Shown here piece after piece: positions 15,854-23,905 of a DNA stretch of 47,506 nt (positions are counted from its first letter, which is position 1; each line of letters begins with the position of its first letter). The DNA is from UBA4644 sp964541085 (lineage in GTDB: Bacteria > Bacillota > Clostridia > Oscillospirales > Butyricicoccaceae), in contig CAZIPA010000014.1 of NCBI GenBank assembly GCA_964541085.1, forward strand, positions 1-47,506, in the 5' to 3' direction. A model generated the notes under the pieces. That model did not search any database and had not been told where the DNA came from. It was given only the letters and a program-made list of their open reading frames with translations. The translations under genes were made by a program, and so were the position numbers.

Positions 15854-17605
15854 TCAGTTCTCCTTTCGGGAAATGGCCCCCATGGGGCAGACCTGTGCGC
15901 AGACCGTGCAGCCCACGCACTGCTTGGGATCAATGCAGGCTTTGCCCTCCCGGAGCATAACTGCGGGACAGCCCACCTGAAGACATTTTTTGCAGCCCAC
16001 ACAGGCATCCCGGTTGACGGTGCACTTTCCCGTATCGTGGGAAATGCGCTTGATGAGCAGACAGGGCCGCCGGGCGATAATGGCCGTGGGGCCTTCTGCC
16101 GCAAGGGCCTGAGACACCGCCGCCTCCATGGCCGCCAGATCCTGCGGATCCGCAATGAGCACCTGATAGCCCATGGCGGAAAGAATGTCCTCGATCTTCA
16201 GCCGCTGGGCGATCTCGCCCTCCAGTGTAAAGCCGGTGCCGGGATTGTCCTGATGACCGGTCATGCCGGTGATGGAATTGTCCAGCACCACGGGGATCAG
16301 ATTGCCGCCGTTATATACGATCTCCGCCGCGCCGGTCATGCCGGAATGGAAGAAGGTGGAATCTCCCAGCACGCCGAAGACCTTTTTCTCCTTCTGGCCG
16401 GTGACGGCAAAAGCCTTTGCCATGCCCATGGCCACGGTAAAGCCGCCGCCCATGCAGACGCAGCTGTCCAGCGCGTTCAGCGGGGCCGCCGCACCCAGCG
16501 TATAGCAGCCGATATCTCCGGCCACCACCGCATCCCGATGGCGGGAGACGGTGTAGAAAAAGCCTCTGTGGGGACAGCCGGGACACAGTGCCGGCGGACG
16601 GGAAACAGCCTCCACGCCCAGCGCCGGGGCTTCGGGCTTTTCACCGAAAATGCGCTCCCGCAGCAGCTGGGGATTCAGCTCATACAGCTTGCCGGTGAAG
16701 ATTTTTCCCATGCAGGGAATGCCTGCGGCACGAATCTGCTCCTCCATAAAGCCGTCCAGCTCTTCGATCACATACAGCTGCTTCACTTTGGCGGCAAAGC
16801 TGCGGATGAGCTCCATGGGCAGCGGATTGGTCAGGCCCAGCTTCAAAAAGGAGGTTCCCTCGGGAAAAGCCTCCCGGGCATAGGTATAGGCGATGGAGGC
16901 GGTGATGACGCCGATCTCCCCGCCCGCCAGCTCTTCCCGGTTCCAGGGGCAATCGTTGGCATAGTCCTCCAGCGCCTTCATATTCCGTTCCACCTTGCCG
17001 TGGTTCCGATAGGCGTTGGCAGGGGTGGACACAAACTTGGAAGCGTTGCGGACATAGGGCTGTACCGGCAGCTCCTGCCGCTCTCCCGCCGTCACCAGAC
17101 TCTTGGAATGGGCCACACGGGTGGTGGTGCGCAGCAGCACCGGCACATCAAAGCGCTCGGAGATTTCAAAGGCCGCCTTTGTAAAATCCAGACAATCCTG
17201 CGAATCCGACGGCTCCAGCATGGCAAGCCTTGCCGCCCGGGCATAATGCCGGTTGTCCTGTTCGTTCTGAGAGGAATGCATACTGGGATCGTCGGCAGAG
17301 ACGATGACAAAGCCGCCGCCCACGCCGTTGTAGGCCGCAGTGAAAATGGGGTCTGCCGCCACATTCACGCCCACATGCTTCATGGCGCAGAGGCTGCGCA
17401 CGCCGGCAATGGACGCACCGTAGGCCACCTCGGCGGCTACCTTTTCGTTGGGGGCCCATTCGCAGTAAAGACTGTCCTTATACTGGGGCAGGGCTTCGAA
17501 TACTTCCGTGCTGGGAGTGCCGGGATAGGCGGAGCAGACCTTTACGCCTGCCTCATACGCACCCCGGGCAATGGCTTCGTTGCCGGAAAGCAGAGAACGG
17601 TTCAA
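15854..17605 (-). CDS. iorA: Indolepyruvate ferredoxin oxidoreductase, alpha subunit
   Basis: 583 aa from a TTG at 17603-17605. The AGGTGG site 8 bases upstream and the resulting start MNRSLLSGNEAIARG, which matches the usual IorA N-terminus, favour it over the GTG at 17617. Domains run in order: pyrimidine-binding domain (YPGTPSTEV, EWAPNEKVAAEVAYG), transketolase-like C-terminal part (residues about 220-330), TPP-binding domain (CPGCPHRGFFY, GDIGCYTLG, GDSTFFHSG and DNSITGMTG), and two 4Fe-4S clusters at the C-terminus (CVGCKKCLQVGCP and CVGCTVCAQVCP). It is the first gene of the operon, behind a good promoter. Confidence 0.95.
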   Translation of the reverse strand: MNRSLLSGNEAIARGAYEAGVKVCSAYPGTPSTEVFEALPQYKDSLYCEWAPNEKVAAEVAYGASIAGVRSLCAMKHVGVNVAADPIFTAAYNGVGGGFVIVSADDPSMHSSQNEQDNRHYARAARLAMLEPSDSQDCLDFTKAAFEISERFDVPVLLRTTTRVAHSKSLVTAGERQELPVQPYVRNASKFVSTPANAYRNHGKVERNMKALEDYANDCPWNREELAGGEIGVITASIAYTYAREAFPEGTSFLKLGLTNPLPMELIRSFAAKVKQLYVIEELDGFMEEQIRAAGIPCMGKIFTGKLYELNPQLLRERIFGEKPEAPALGVEAVSRPPALCPGCPHRGFFYTVSRHRDAVVAGDIGCYTLGAAAPLNALDSCVCMGGGFTVAMGMAKAFAVTGQKEKKVFGVLGDSTFFHSGMTGAAEIVYNGGNLIPVVLDNSITGMTGHQDNPGTGFTLEGEIAQRLKIEDILSAMGYQVLIADPQDLAAMEAAVSQALAAEGPTAIIARRPCLLIKRISHDTGKCTVNRDACVGCKKCLQVGCPAVMLREGKACIDPKQCVGCTVCAQVCPMGAISRKEN

Positions 17606-17650
17606 TGACAGGACCACCTTTCTGAAAGTCTGATAATCATGCTGTTATAT

Positions 17651-17669
17651 TCACTGATATGTTCAGTGA
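17651..17669 (-). promoter_or_regulatory. Palindromic operator candidate of the ior operon
   Basis: A perfect inverted repeat, TCACTGA (17651-17657), TATGT, TCAGTGA (17663-17669), starts 7 bases downstream of the -10 box. It would cover the transcription start of iorA, as a repressor site does. The regulator is not identified. A WYL regulator and a FadR-type GntR regulator are encoded elsewhere in the window, but nothing links them to this site. Confidence 0.6.
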
Positions 17670-17676
17670 TATTACA

Positions 17677-17705
17677 ATTATACCGAACGCTTCGCCTCTT
17701 GTAAA
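17677..17705 (-). promoter_or_regulatory. Sigma-A promoter of the ior operon
   Basis: Minus-strand -35 TTTACA (17700-17705), a 17-bp spacer and a consensus -10 TATAAT (17677-17682). Transcription would begin near 17670, about 65 bases before iorA. Confidence 0.85.
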
Positions 17706-17749
17706 CCCGCCCCGAAAAAATCCGTCGATAATCGTCACATTTTGTCAAA

Positions 17750-17782
17750 AGACAAAAAGCAGGACGGCAAAGCAGCCGTCCC
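17750..17782 (-). terminator. Terminator after the HAD phosphatase gene
   Basis: On the minus strand GGACGGC (17775-17781) pairs with GCCGTCC (17762-17768) around a 6-base loop, followed by TGCTTTTTGTCTTTT. It ends the ABC-F/WYL/HAD transcript just before the ior promoter. Confidence 0.85.
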
Positions 17783-17802
17783 GCACAAAATATTCGTTTG
17801 TT

Positions 17803-18456
17803 TCAGTCCATCTGCCCAATGGCAATTTCTGCCAGCCGGGCCGGACTGTCCGCCAGAAAATCCGCGCCGGCCGCTGCCAGCTCCTCCCTGCCCCGAAAGC
17901 CCCAGACACAGCCCAGACCCTTCGCTCCGGCATTGTGGGCAAAGCGGATGTCCACATCGGAATCGCCGCAGTAGAGCACCTCCTCCGGCGCAAGACCCAG
18001 CTGCTCCGCCGCAAAACGGAAAATGTCAGGCTCGGGCTTGACGGGAAAGCGGCTCTGTTGACCGAACAGACCGTCCCACAGCGCCTCCGGCAGCAGACGC
18101 ATCACCTGCTCTGCCTGCTCCTGGGGCTTGTTGGTAATCACCGCCAGCTTCAGTCCCCGGGCCCGCAGCGTCTCCAGCATGGAAACGATCCCTTCATAGG
18201 GTCTGGTTTGGACACAGCAGGCCGCCAGATATTCCCGGCTGTAATCCTGCCGCAGCGCCTCGGCCTCTCCCTGTCTGTCCTCCGGCAGACACCGGCGGGA
18301 CAGCATCAGTGAGCCGTTGCCCACCTTGTACCGATAGTCCTCCACGGAAAAACCCGGCAGACCCCACTGCGCCAGCGCACGGTTCATCGCCGCCGCAATG
18401 TCCGCAAGGCTGTCCACCAGCGTTCCGTCCAGATCAAAAAATACGCCTCGAATCAC
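17803..18456 (-). CDS. HAD-superfamily phosphatase, phosphoglycolate phosphatase-like
   Basis: 217 aa from a GTG at 18454-18456, with AAGGAGG upstream; the start overlaps the WYL gene stop as GTGA. HAD motifs are complete: motif I FFDLDGTLVDS, motif II VITNKP, the motif III Lys in FPVKPEPDIF, and motif IV YCGDSDVDI. The helical cap between motifs I and II is of the Gph/PgmB type. Substrates in this family range from phosphoglycolate to pyrophosphate and nucleotides; the true one is unknown. Tight coupling to a WYL regulator and ABC-F ATPase is notable. Confidence 0.88.
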   Translation of the reverse strand: MIRGVFFDLDGTLVDSLADIAAAMNRALAQWGLPGFSVEDYRYKVGNGSLMLSRRCLPEDRQGEAEALRQDYSREYLAACCVQTRPYEGIVSMLETLRARGLKLAVITNKPQEQAEQVMRLLPEALWDGLFGQQSRFPVKPEPDIFRFAAEQLGLAPEEVLYCGDSDVDIRFAHNAGAKGLGCVWGFRGREELAAAGADFLADSPARLAEIAIGQMD

Positions 18457-19466
18457 GCCTGTTCCTCCTTTTCCCCTGCCGCACAGTCCTCCAGCATCCG
18501 GCAATACTGCTGCCGGACGCTCTCCGGGGCCAGAATGCGGCATTTTCCCCCAAAGCTGAACACCCAGGAGAAAAACTGCGGGCTCACTGCCGCCCGGATA
18601 TGTACGGTAAAATGATTTTCGTCATAGGGCGACGGCATCACATCCTGTCCGAAACGGTCGGCGATCACACCGATCAGGCTGTTGTCCACCAGCAGCCGCA
18701 GAGATTGCTGCTCTCCGCTGAACATCCCGAACATGGCGGAAGCATAGCCGCCGGGATCCTGTGCCCGAAACAGCTCTCCCCCCTGCCGGGGCAGCTCCAA
18801 CGCCTGCAGATCCAGCATTTTGTCCACCCGATAATGGCGCAGCTCGTTGCTCTGGGGATCGTAGGCCACCAGATAATAATTCTCCTTATCCCACAGCAGG
18901 GCCCAGGGGCTCACCTGATACCAGTTACCCTCCCGGCGCAGCCGCCGTACCAGTCTGCCGCCCTCCAGCGCCCACTCGAAATAGTGAAAGCGAATCTGGC
19001 GGCCCTCGTCGATGGCACCGTGAAGGGCATCCACCGTATAATAAATGCGCTCGTTTGCCGCCTTGACCCGATGGGTCACATAGACCTGCCGCTGGAGCTG
19101 GCGGGCCTGATGCACGGAGGTCAGACTTTCCAGCTTGCGAATAAGGCGGTCGGTTTTGTCCCGGGTGATAAAGCGGGAGGACTGGGCCGCATCCACCAGC
19201 AGCTTCAGCTCCGGCAGCTCAAACTGCCGGGAAGCCAGATAATAGCCCACGGTGCGCCCGTCCCGGCTTCTTTCGATATCCATGCCAAACAGACGCAGGG
19301 TTTCCAGATCGTCATACAGGCTCTTCCGATCCCGGCATTCCACCCCCTGCCCCTCCAGCAGCTCCATCAGCCGTGACAGGGAAAGGGGATGCTCTTCATC
19401 GGTCTGCTCCAGAAAAATGCGCTCCAGCGCCAGCAGCTTGCCCTTCTGTCCTGCGCTCCTTGCCAT
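18453..19466 (-). CDS. WYL-domain transcriptional regulator
   Basis: 337 aa. The N-terminus is an HTH-type domain (about 10-75) with SLSRLMELL and DRKSLYDDLETLRLFG, as in YafY/DeoR-like WYL proteins. A middle helical region precedes the WYL domain (about 150-235, HYFEWALEGG, YQVSPWALLWDKENYYLVAYD), whose usual W-Y-L core appears here as SPWALLW and YYLVAYD. A C-terminal WCX-like extension follows. Such regulators sense small ligands or single-stranded DNA. The start lies 2 bases after the ABC-F stop, so the two are co-transcribed; autoregulation is plausible but not shown. Confidence 0.9.
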   Translation of the reverse strand: MARSAGQKGKLLALERIFLEQTDEEHPLSLSRLMELLEGQGVECRDRKSLYDDLETLRLFGMDIERSRDGRTVGYYLASRQFELPELKLLVDAAQSSRFITRDKTDRLIRKLESLTSVHQARQLQRQVYVTHRVKAANERIYYTVDALHGAIDEGRQIRFHYFEWALEGGRLVRRLRREGNWYQVSPWALLWDKENYYLVAYDPQSNELRHYRVDKMLDLQALELPRQGGELFRAQDPGGYASAMFGMFSGEQQSLRLLVDNSLIGVIADRFGQDVMPSPYDENHFTVHIRAAVSPQFFSWVFSFGGKCRILAPESVRQQYCRMLEDCAAGEKEEQA

Positions 19467-19468
19467 GC

Positions 19469-21355
19469 TTATGCCTCCGTTTCCTCCTGCTCATACAGGT
19501 TCAGCAGCTCTTCCTCCAGCGTCTCCCGGCTGTGATACAGCTCGCCCAGACGCACATAGTCACCGCCCTCGCATTCGGCCATTTCCGTCTCCAGCTCCTG
19601 AAGCCGTTCCTCAATGGCAGCGATCCGCCGGGCCCGCTCCCGTCTGCGCTTTTCCAGCTCACGGGAAGGGATGGCATCGCTTTTGCGGGCGGGCTTCTCC
19701 GGCGTCTTGCCCCGGGCCTGCTTTTCCCGCTCCCGCTGGGCCGCCTCTGCCTGCCGCTGCCGGGCACGGGTCTCCTGAAACTCCTGATAGCCTCCCTGAA
19801 AATCCGTGATCTTCCCGTCCTCCACCAGCCAGATCCGGGTGGCGAAGCGGTCGATAAAATAGCGGTCATGGGAGACAAACAGCAGCGTCTCGGAAAAATC
19901 GTCAATGGCATCCTCCACCCATTCCCGGGAGAGAATGTCCAGATGGTTGGTGGGCTCGTCCAGAAACAGCGTGTTGATTTTGTTGTACATAAAGAGACAC
20001 AGCTTCAGCCGGGTCTTTTCGCCGCCGGACAGCACAGAGACGGTTTTGAACACCTCTTCGCCCCGGAAGGCAAAGGCCGCCAGGCGATCCCGGGCCTCCT
20101 GGGGAGTGCAGTTGGTTTCATACAGCAGGGTGTCCACCAGATTGCGCTCCGGATGGTCAAACTGTACCACCTGGGGCAGATAGCCGGAGGCCACGCCCAC
20201 CCCTTCGTACACCATGCCGGACAGGGCGGGCAGCTGACCCAGCAGCGTGGTCAGCAGCGTGGTCTTGCCGCAGCCGTTGGGCCCCAGAATGGCAATGCGC
20301 TCTCCCCGATAGACCATGGCGGAAAAGTCCGCCACCAGCGGCGTCCCGTAGCCTGCGCTGAGATGCTCAATGGCAAACACATCCTCGCCGGACTGCTCCG
20401 CCAGATTGAACTGATTTTTCATTTTGCGCTCCTTGCGGATGGTCTGGATGCGCTCCATCCGGTCGATGCGCTTCTGCATGGAAAAGGCCCGCTTGTGCAG
20501 GGCATCATTGCCCATAAAGGCCCACAGATGCAGATTGCCCACGGCCTTTTCCAGCCGGGCGATCTCCTTGTCCTGGCGACGCTTTGCCGCCTCCAGCTGC
20601 CGGGCCAGCTCGTCCTTTTTCTCGGCAAAATAGCTGTAATTGCCCGGCCAGGAGATGATCTCTCCCTCCCGCAGCTCCAGCGTCCGTGAGGTCACATTGT
20701 CCAGAAAATACCGGTCATGGGAGACGATGAGCACTGTCCCCCGAAAGCTCTTCAGATATTCCTCCAGCCATTCGATGGAATCCATATCCAGATGGTTGGT
20801 GGGCTCGTCCAGCAGCAGCAGATCGGTGCCCGACAGCATCAGCCGGGCCAGATTCACCCGGGTCTTTTCGCCCCCGGACAGGCTCATAAAGGGCCGCTGC
20901 TGCATTTCCGGGTCAATGTGCAGACCGGCGCACATCCGGTCGTAGGGCACCTGGGTATCATAGCCGCCGCCCAGTTCATAGGCGGTTTGCAGCTTGCCGT
21001 AGCGCTCCAGATCCACCGGCTGTCCCGCGGCCATGGCCGCCTCCAGCGTCCGCATCTCCGCCGCCATATCCTCCAGCCAGCGAAAGGCCTGCTGCAAAAC
21101 CTCCCGCACGGTAATGGCCGGATCGTACACCGGCAGCTGCTCCAGCAGACCCAGCCGGGCCCCCTTCGCAATGGACACCGTGCCGCCGTCATACTCCTCC
21201 TGCCCTGCCAGAATCTTCAGCAGGGTGGTCTTGCCGCAGCCGTTGGAGCCCACAATGCTGGCCCGCTCACCGGGCAGCAGGTCAAAGGAGAGCCCCTTCA
21301 GTACATGGTGCTCTCCGAAATATTTGTGCAATTGCTGTACACTGATTTCTGCCAT
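19469..21355 (-). CDS. ABC-F family ATPase
   Basis: 628 aa from an ATG at 21355; an upstream open extension to 21859 overlaps the DUF6512 gene and has no support. Two ABC domains sit in one chain without membrane segments. The first has Walker A GSNGCGKTT, signature LSGGEKTRVNLARLML and Walker B LLLDEPTNHLD; the second has GPNGCGKTT, LSGGEKTRLKLCLF and LFLDEPTNHLD. A basic helical interdomain linker (about 245-320, with the arm-like RRQDKEIARLEKA segment) and a C-terminal coiled coil (about 545-628, KRRRERARRIAAIEERLQEL) are present. ABC-F proteins act on ribosomes, either in general translation or as antibiotic ribosome protection; sequence alone does not decide which. Confidence 0.92.
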   Translation of the reverse strand: MAEISVQQLHKYFGEHHVLKGLSFDLLPGERASIVGSNGCGKTTLLKILAGQEEYDGGTVSIAKGARLGLLEQLPVYDPAITVREVLQQAFRWLEDMAAEMRTLEAAMAAGQPVDLERYGKLQTAYELGGGYDTQVPYDRMCAGLHIDPEMQQRPFMSLSGGEKTRVNLARLMLSGTDLLLLDEPTNHLDMDSIEWLEEYLKSFRGTVLIVSHDRYFLDNVTSRTLELREGEIISWPGNYSYFAEKKDELARQLEAAKRRQDKEIARLEKAVGNLHLWAFMGNDALHKRAFSMQKRIDRMERIQTIRKERKMKNQFNLAEQSGEDVFAIEHLSAGYGTPLVADFSAMVYRGERIAILGPNGCGKTTLLTTLLGQLPALSGMVYEGVGVASGYLPQVVQFDHPERNLVDTLLYETNCTPQEARDRLAAFAFRGEEVFKTVSVLSGGEKTRLKLCLFMYNKINTLFLDEPTNHLDILSREWVEDAIDDFSETLLFVSHDRYFIDRFATRIWLVEDGKITDFQGGYQEFQETRARQRQAEAAQREREKQARGKTPEKPARKSDAIPSRELEKRRRERARRIAAIEERLQELETEMAECEGGDYVRLGELYHSRETLEEELLNLYEQEETEA

Positions 21356-21378
21356 AATCGTCTCTCTGTTTCCGTTTT

Positions 21379-21876
21379 TTACTGCTTCTCCGGTGGGGCA
21401 AACAGCGGCCAGCGGGGCCTGTGTTCCTCCGGCAGAAGAAAAATTGCCATCCATGCCAGCAGCACCGTTCCGGCCAGCGCGCCCTGCAAGGTGCCGAAGC
21501 TTCCCGTCAAAATGCGCAGACCCATCCGCCAGCCGGCCAGCATGGTCAGATAATAATTGCCGATATCCACCCACAGAATGGGTTTTTTCTGTCCCAGCGC
21601 CCCACGGTAGAAATAATAGATGCCCATCATGGTGCAAAAGGCATGGGTCACGGCCAGACAGCAGGCGCACAGAATGGCCGCCCGTCCCGCGCCCTGTCCC
21701 TGTCCCCAGACTGCCACCGCCGTCCCCAGCGGCCAGAAGGCCAGCTTGAAATGCTCCCAGGGACTTTCGGATACCGGCAGCAGCCAGCGCAGCCACCGGG
21801 GTCTGCCCAGCGGCGCATAGAGAAAATGCTGTATCGTGCCCGCCGCACAGGCGGCGCAAAAAAGGCTCCAGGCCAC
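21379..21876 (-). CDS. DUF6512-like integral membrane protein
   Basis: 165 aa from a GTG (21874-21876) with a GGAGGG site. Four or five hydrophobic segments are visible. The motif HFLYAPLG, then VSESPWEHFKLAFWP, is characteristic of the DUF6512 family as I recall it. No function is known. It lies 23 bases before the ABC-F gene, in the same direction. Confidence 0.7.
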   Translation of the reverse strand: MAWSLFCAACAAGTIQHFLYAPLGRPRWLRWLLPVSESPWEHFKLAFWPLGTAVAVWGQGQGAGRAAILCACCLAVTHAFCTMMGIYYFYRGALGQKKPILWVDIGNYYLTMLAGWRMGLRILTGSFGTLQGALAGTVLLAWMAIFLLPEEHRPRWPLFAPPEKQ

Positions 21877-21937
21877 AGGCTCACCCTCCTTCCGCTTTTA
21901 TATCTATGCGGAGGAGGGCCGTCCCGTGCCGGAATTG

Positions 21938-23191
21938 TCAATCTTTGGGCGGCTGCTGAGTCATTTCCCGCAGGGTCTGGGAAAGGGCATCGTCTGCTTC
22001 CGGCGCAGGAGCCTCTTCCTGCCGGCCCTCCGGCTGCGGCTGCGCCGGCACGGGGACAGACTGCGGCTGTGCCGCCGTTTCTGTCGGAGAAACGCAGCGC
22101 TTTTGCTTCCGCCCACGCTTTTTGCCGCAGGCTTCTCCCTCGGCGGTCAGCGGCTCCCGGGGACGCTCGTCCCCCAGAATGAAGTAATAGACCTCCCGCA
22201 CCACGGTTTTGAACACCACCGCCACGGGGGTGGAGATGAGCATTCCTGCCGGGCCCCAGAGCTCACTGCACGCCAGCAGGGCAAACATCACGCCCAGCGG
22301 ATGAATGTCCACCGCGTTGCTCTGCACCTTGGGGGCGACTACATTGCCCTCGATCTGCTGCACCACCAGCACAAAAATGCCCACGGTAATGGCCTGCCGC
22401 AGTCCGCCGGTAATCAGGGCGAACACCGCCGCCACCACACCGGCCGTCAGCGAGCCGAAATAGGGGATAAAGTCCAGAATGAAGGCGATGCCCGCAAACA
22501 GCAGCGCATAGCGCAGGCCGATGATGGAAAAGCCAATATAGGAGGCCACGGCCATGCCCAGCGACACCAGCACCTTGGAGCCCAGATACTTCCAGGTGTA
22601 ATGGTTGGATTCCTCCACCACCCGGGAGGCTCTGCGCCGTACCCGCTCCGGCAGAAGATTCAGTCCGGCACGAATGAGCTTGCTGCCGTCCAGCATGAAA
22701 TAGATGATGAGGATCATCACCACTACCACATCCACCACGCTGGAGGTGGCGTTCACCAGCCAGTTCAGCAGGGCCTGGGCGGCCCGCAGCAGGTAGGTGT
22801 CGCTCTTGCTCAGCAGTCCCGTGGCCCAGTCCAGAATGGGCTGGGGCAGATGCCAGGAGGCCAGCAGCTCATTGGCCCGGTCCAGCAGCTGGTCAAAGCT
22901 GCCCGCATAGGCCGTCAGGTCGTTGACAACGCCGCTGATCTGTCCCGCCAGATAGGGCACCAGCAATACCATGCCCCAGGCAAACAGACCCACCACCACC
23001 AGCGCCGTCACCGTCACGGCAATGCCCCGGGGCACACGGCCCCTGAAGGTCAGAAGCCGCACAATGGGGCTGAGCAGATAGGCGATAATGGCGGCGATGA
23101 AGAACAGCATGGTCACATCCCAGAAGCGCCACACCATAACCACCAGCGCCAGCAGCAGGATAATCAGCGCCAACAGGCGTGTATTTTTCAT
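21938..23191 (-). CDS. AI-2E transporter family permease
   Basis: 417 aa from an ATG at 23189-23191 with GGAGGAGG eight bases upstream; an open extension to 23347 is not used. About eight membrane segments and the family pattern are seen: LFFIAAIIAYLLSPIVRLL near the N-terminus, a large soluble loop after the third segment (about 90-165), LDFIPYFGSLTAGVVA, and VVQQIEGNVVAPKVQSNAV with HPLGVMFALLACSELWGP near the end. Members include TqsA-like exporters and Na+(Li+)/H+ antiporters, so substrate is open. The last 65 residues are a charged, Pro/Gln-rich cytoplasmic tail (QPQSVPVPAQPQPEG) beyond the usual family end. Confidence 0.9.
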   Translation of the reverse strand: MKNTRLLALIILLLALVVMVWRFWDVTMLFFIAAIIAYLLSPIVRLLTFRGRVPRGIAVTVTALVVVGLFAWGMVLLVPYLAGQISGVVNDLTAYAGSFDQLLDRANELLASWHLPQPILDWATGLLSKSDTYLLRAAQALLNWLVNATSSVVDVVVVMILIIYFMLDGSKLIRAGLNLLPERVRRRASRVVEESNHYTWKYLGSKVLVSLGMAVASYIGFSIIGLRYALLFAGIAFILDFIPYFGSLTAGVVAAVFALITGGLRQAITVGIFVLVVQQIEGNVVAPKVQSNAVDIHPLGVMFALLACSELWGPAGMLISTPVAVVFKTVVREVYYFILGDERPREPLTAEGEACGKKRGRKQKRCVSPTETAAQPQSVPVPAQPQPEGRQEEAPAPEADDALSQTLREMTQQPPKD

Positions 23192-23245
23192 AAAAAGGGC
23201 CTCCTCCCACGGTTTCTGCCTTTCGGATTTTTTGGATTGACCTTT

Positions 23246-23275
23246 ATTATATAATAAAAAGGGGTGTTTCTGCAA
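23246..23275 (-). promoter_or_regulatory. Promoter of the AI-2E permease gene
   Basis: Minus-strand -35-like TTGCAG (23270-23275), an 18-bp spacer and consensus -10 TATAAT (23246-23251), about 55 bases upstream of the start codon. Confidence 0.65.
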
Positions 23276-23335
23276 TAGCATCCCACCCCTTCCCGGACAA
23301 TTTTCAAAAAAACAAAAGATTTTTTCATTTGCCTC

Positions 23336-23364
23336 TTGATTTTTCAAAAGCTCTGTGCTATATT
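23336..23364 (+). promoter_or_regulatory. Promoter of tRNA-Arg
   Basis: -35 TTGATT (23336-23341), 17-bp spacer, -10 TATATT (23359-23364) preceded by TGC (extended -10). It ends 17 bases before the tRNA. Confidence 0.75.
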
Positions 23365-23381
23365 AGATGAGCACGATAAAT

Positions 23382-23458
23382 GCGGCGTTAGCTCAGCTGG
23401 ATAGAGTGTTTGGCTACGAACCAAAAGGTCGGGGGTTCGAATCCCTTACGCCGTACCA
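23382..23458 (+). tRNA. tRNA-Arg (anticodon ACG), CCA encoded
   Basis: A 77-nt cloverleaf. The acceptor stem is GCGGCGT/ACGCCGT with one G-U end pair. The D arm has GCTC..GAGT, the anticodon stem is TTTGG/CCAAA with loop CTACGAA (ACG), and the T arm has GGGGGTTCGAATCCC(C/T). The 3' CCA is encoded. ACG is expected to be deaminated to ICG by TadA and read CGU/CGC/CGA. Confidence 0.96.
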
Positions 23459-23461
23459 GAG

Positions 23462-23494
23462 AAGGAACTTTTGACAAGCAAAAGTTCCTTTTTT
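23462..23494 (+). terminator. Terminator of tRNA-Arg
   Basis: A perfect 12-bp stem AAGGAACTTTTG/CAAAAGTTCCTT (23462-23473 and 23479-23490), then TTTT. It begins 4 bases after the tRNA. Confidence 0.92.
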
Positions 23495-23502
23495 GTTTAT
23501 CC

Positions 23503-23556
23503 AGGCCGCAGGCTTGGCATATCATCACGCCTCCGGCGTGTGAAATGCCTGCGGGC
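23503..23556. repeat. Imperfect inverted repeat (REP-like)
   Basis: CCGCA with GGCAT on the left pairs with ATGCC and TGCGG on the right; the centre is CACGCC TCC GGCGTG. No T tract follows. It sits in the 146-base non-coding stretch between the tRNA terminator and the next gene. It looks like a small palindromic repeat unit of unknown spread. Confidence 0.45.
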
Positions 23557-23602
23557 GTGGGTGGATTTATTTCATTTCACTTTCTGCGCCAACAAAAACC
23601 AA

Positions 23603-23634
23603 ACCCGCAATCGCTGTGATTGCGGGTCTTTTCT
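23603..23634. terminator. Bidirectional terminator
   Basis: ACCCGCAATC (23603-23612) pairs with GATTGCGGGT (23618-23627). It is followed by CTTTTCTTTC on the plus side and by TTTGGTTTTTG on the minus side. It ends the 81-aa gene on the minus strand. Confidence 0.75.
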
Positions 23635-23640
23635 TTCTTC

Positions 23641-23886
23641 TTACGCCGCCGGGCGGAGGGGATCCATATGCACCGGGGCGGGCGCGGCGGAGGTTCTCCG
23701 GGCGGGGACGGCGGCACGGCGCTTTCTGGGGAAGGTAAAGCGCAGGCCCAGCAGCAGCAGCGCCATGCACAGCGACCACAGCACCGTCAGCGCGGTCATG
23801 GAGATCAGATTGGCATCCGAAGCCATCGCCAGCAGCAGCAAGCCAAAGCCGCCTGCAAGTTCCATTCTCTGTCCATGCTTCTTCAT
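23641..23886 (-). CDS. Small membrane protein of unknown function, possibly SOS-regulated
   Basis: 81 aa with a GGAGG site. Two hydrophobic segments are visible (about 9-28, ELAGGFGLLLLAMA, and 30-50, TALTVLWSLCMALLLLGL). A basic, Ala/Pro-rich cytoplasmic tail follows (FPRKRRAAVPARRTS). I do not recognise a family. Its promoter carries a LexA-like box over the -35, with a second similar palindrome in the leader, so a DNA-damage response role is possible. The SDR gene is transcribed divergently. Confidence 0.6.
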   Translation of the reverse strand: MKKHGQRMELAGGFGLLLLAMASDANLISMTALTVLWSLCMALLLLGLRFTFPRKRRAAVPARRTSAAPAPVHMDPLRPAA

Positions 23887-23905
23887 ACCCTTTTCCTCCG
23901 TTCAT

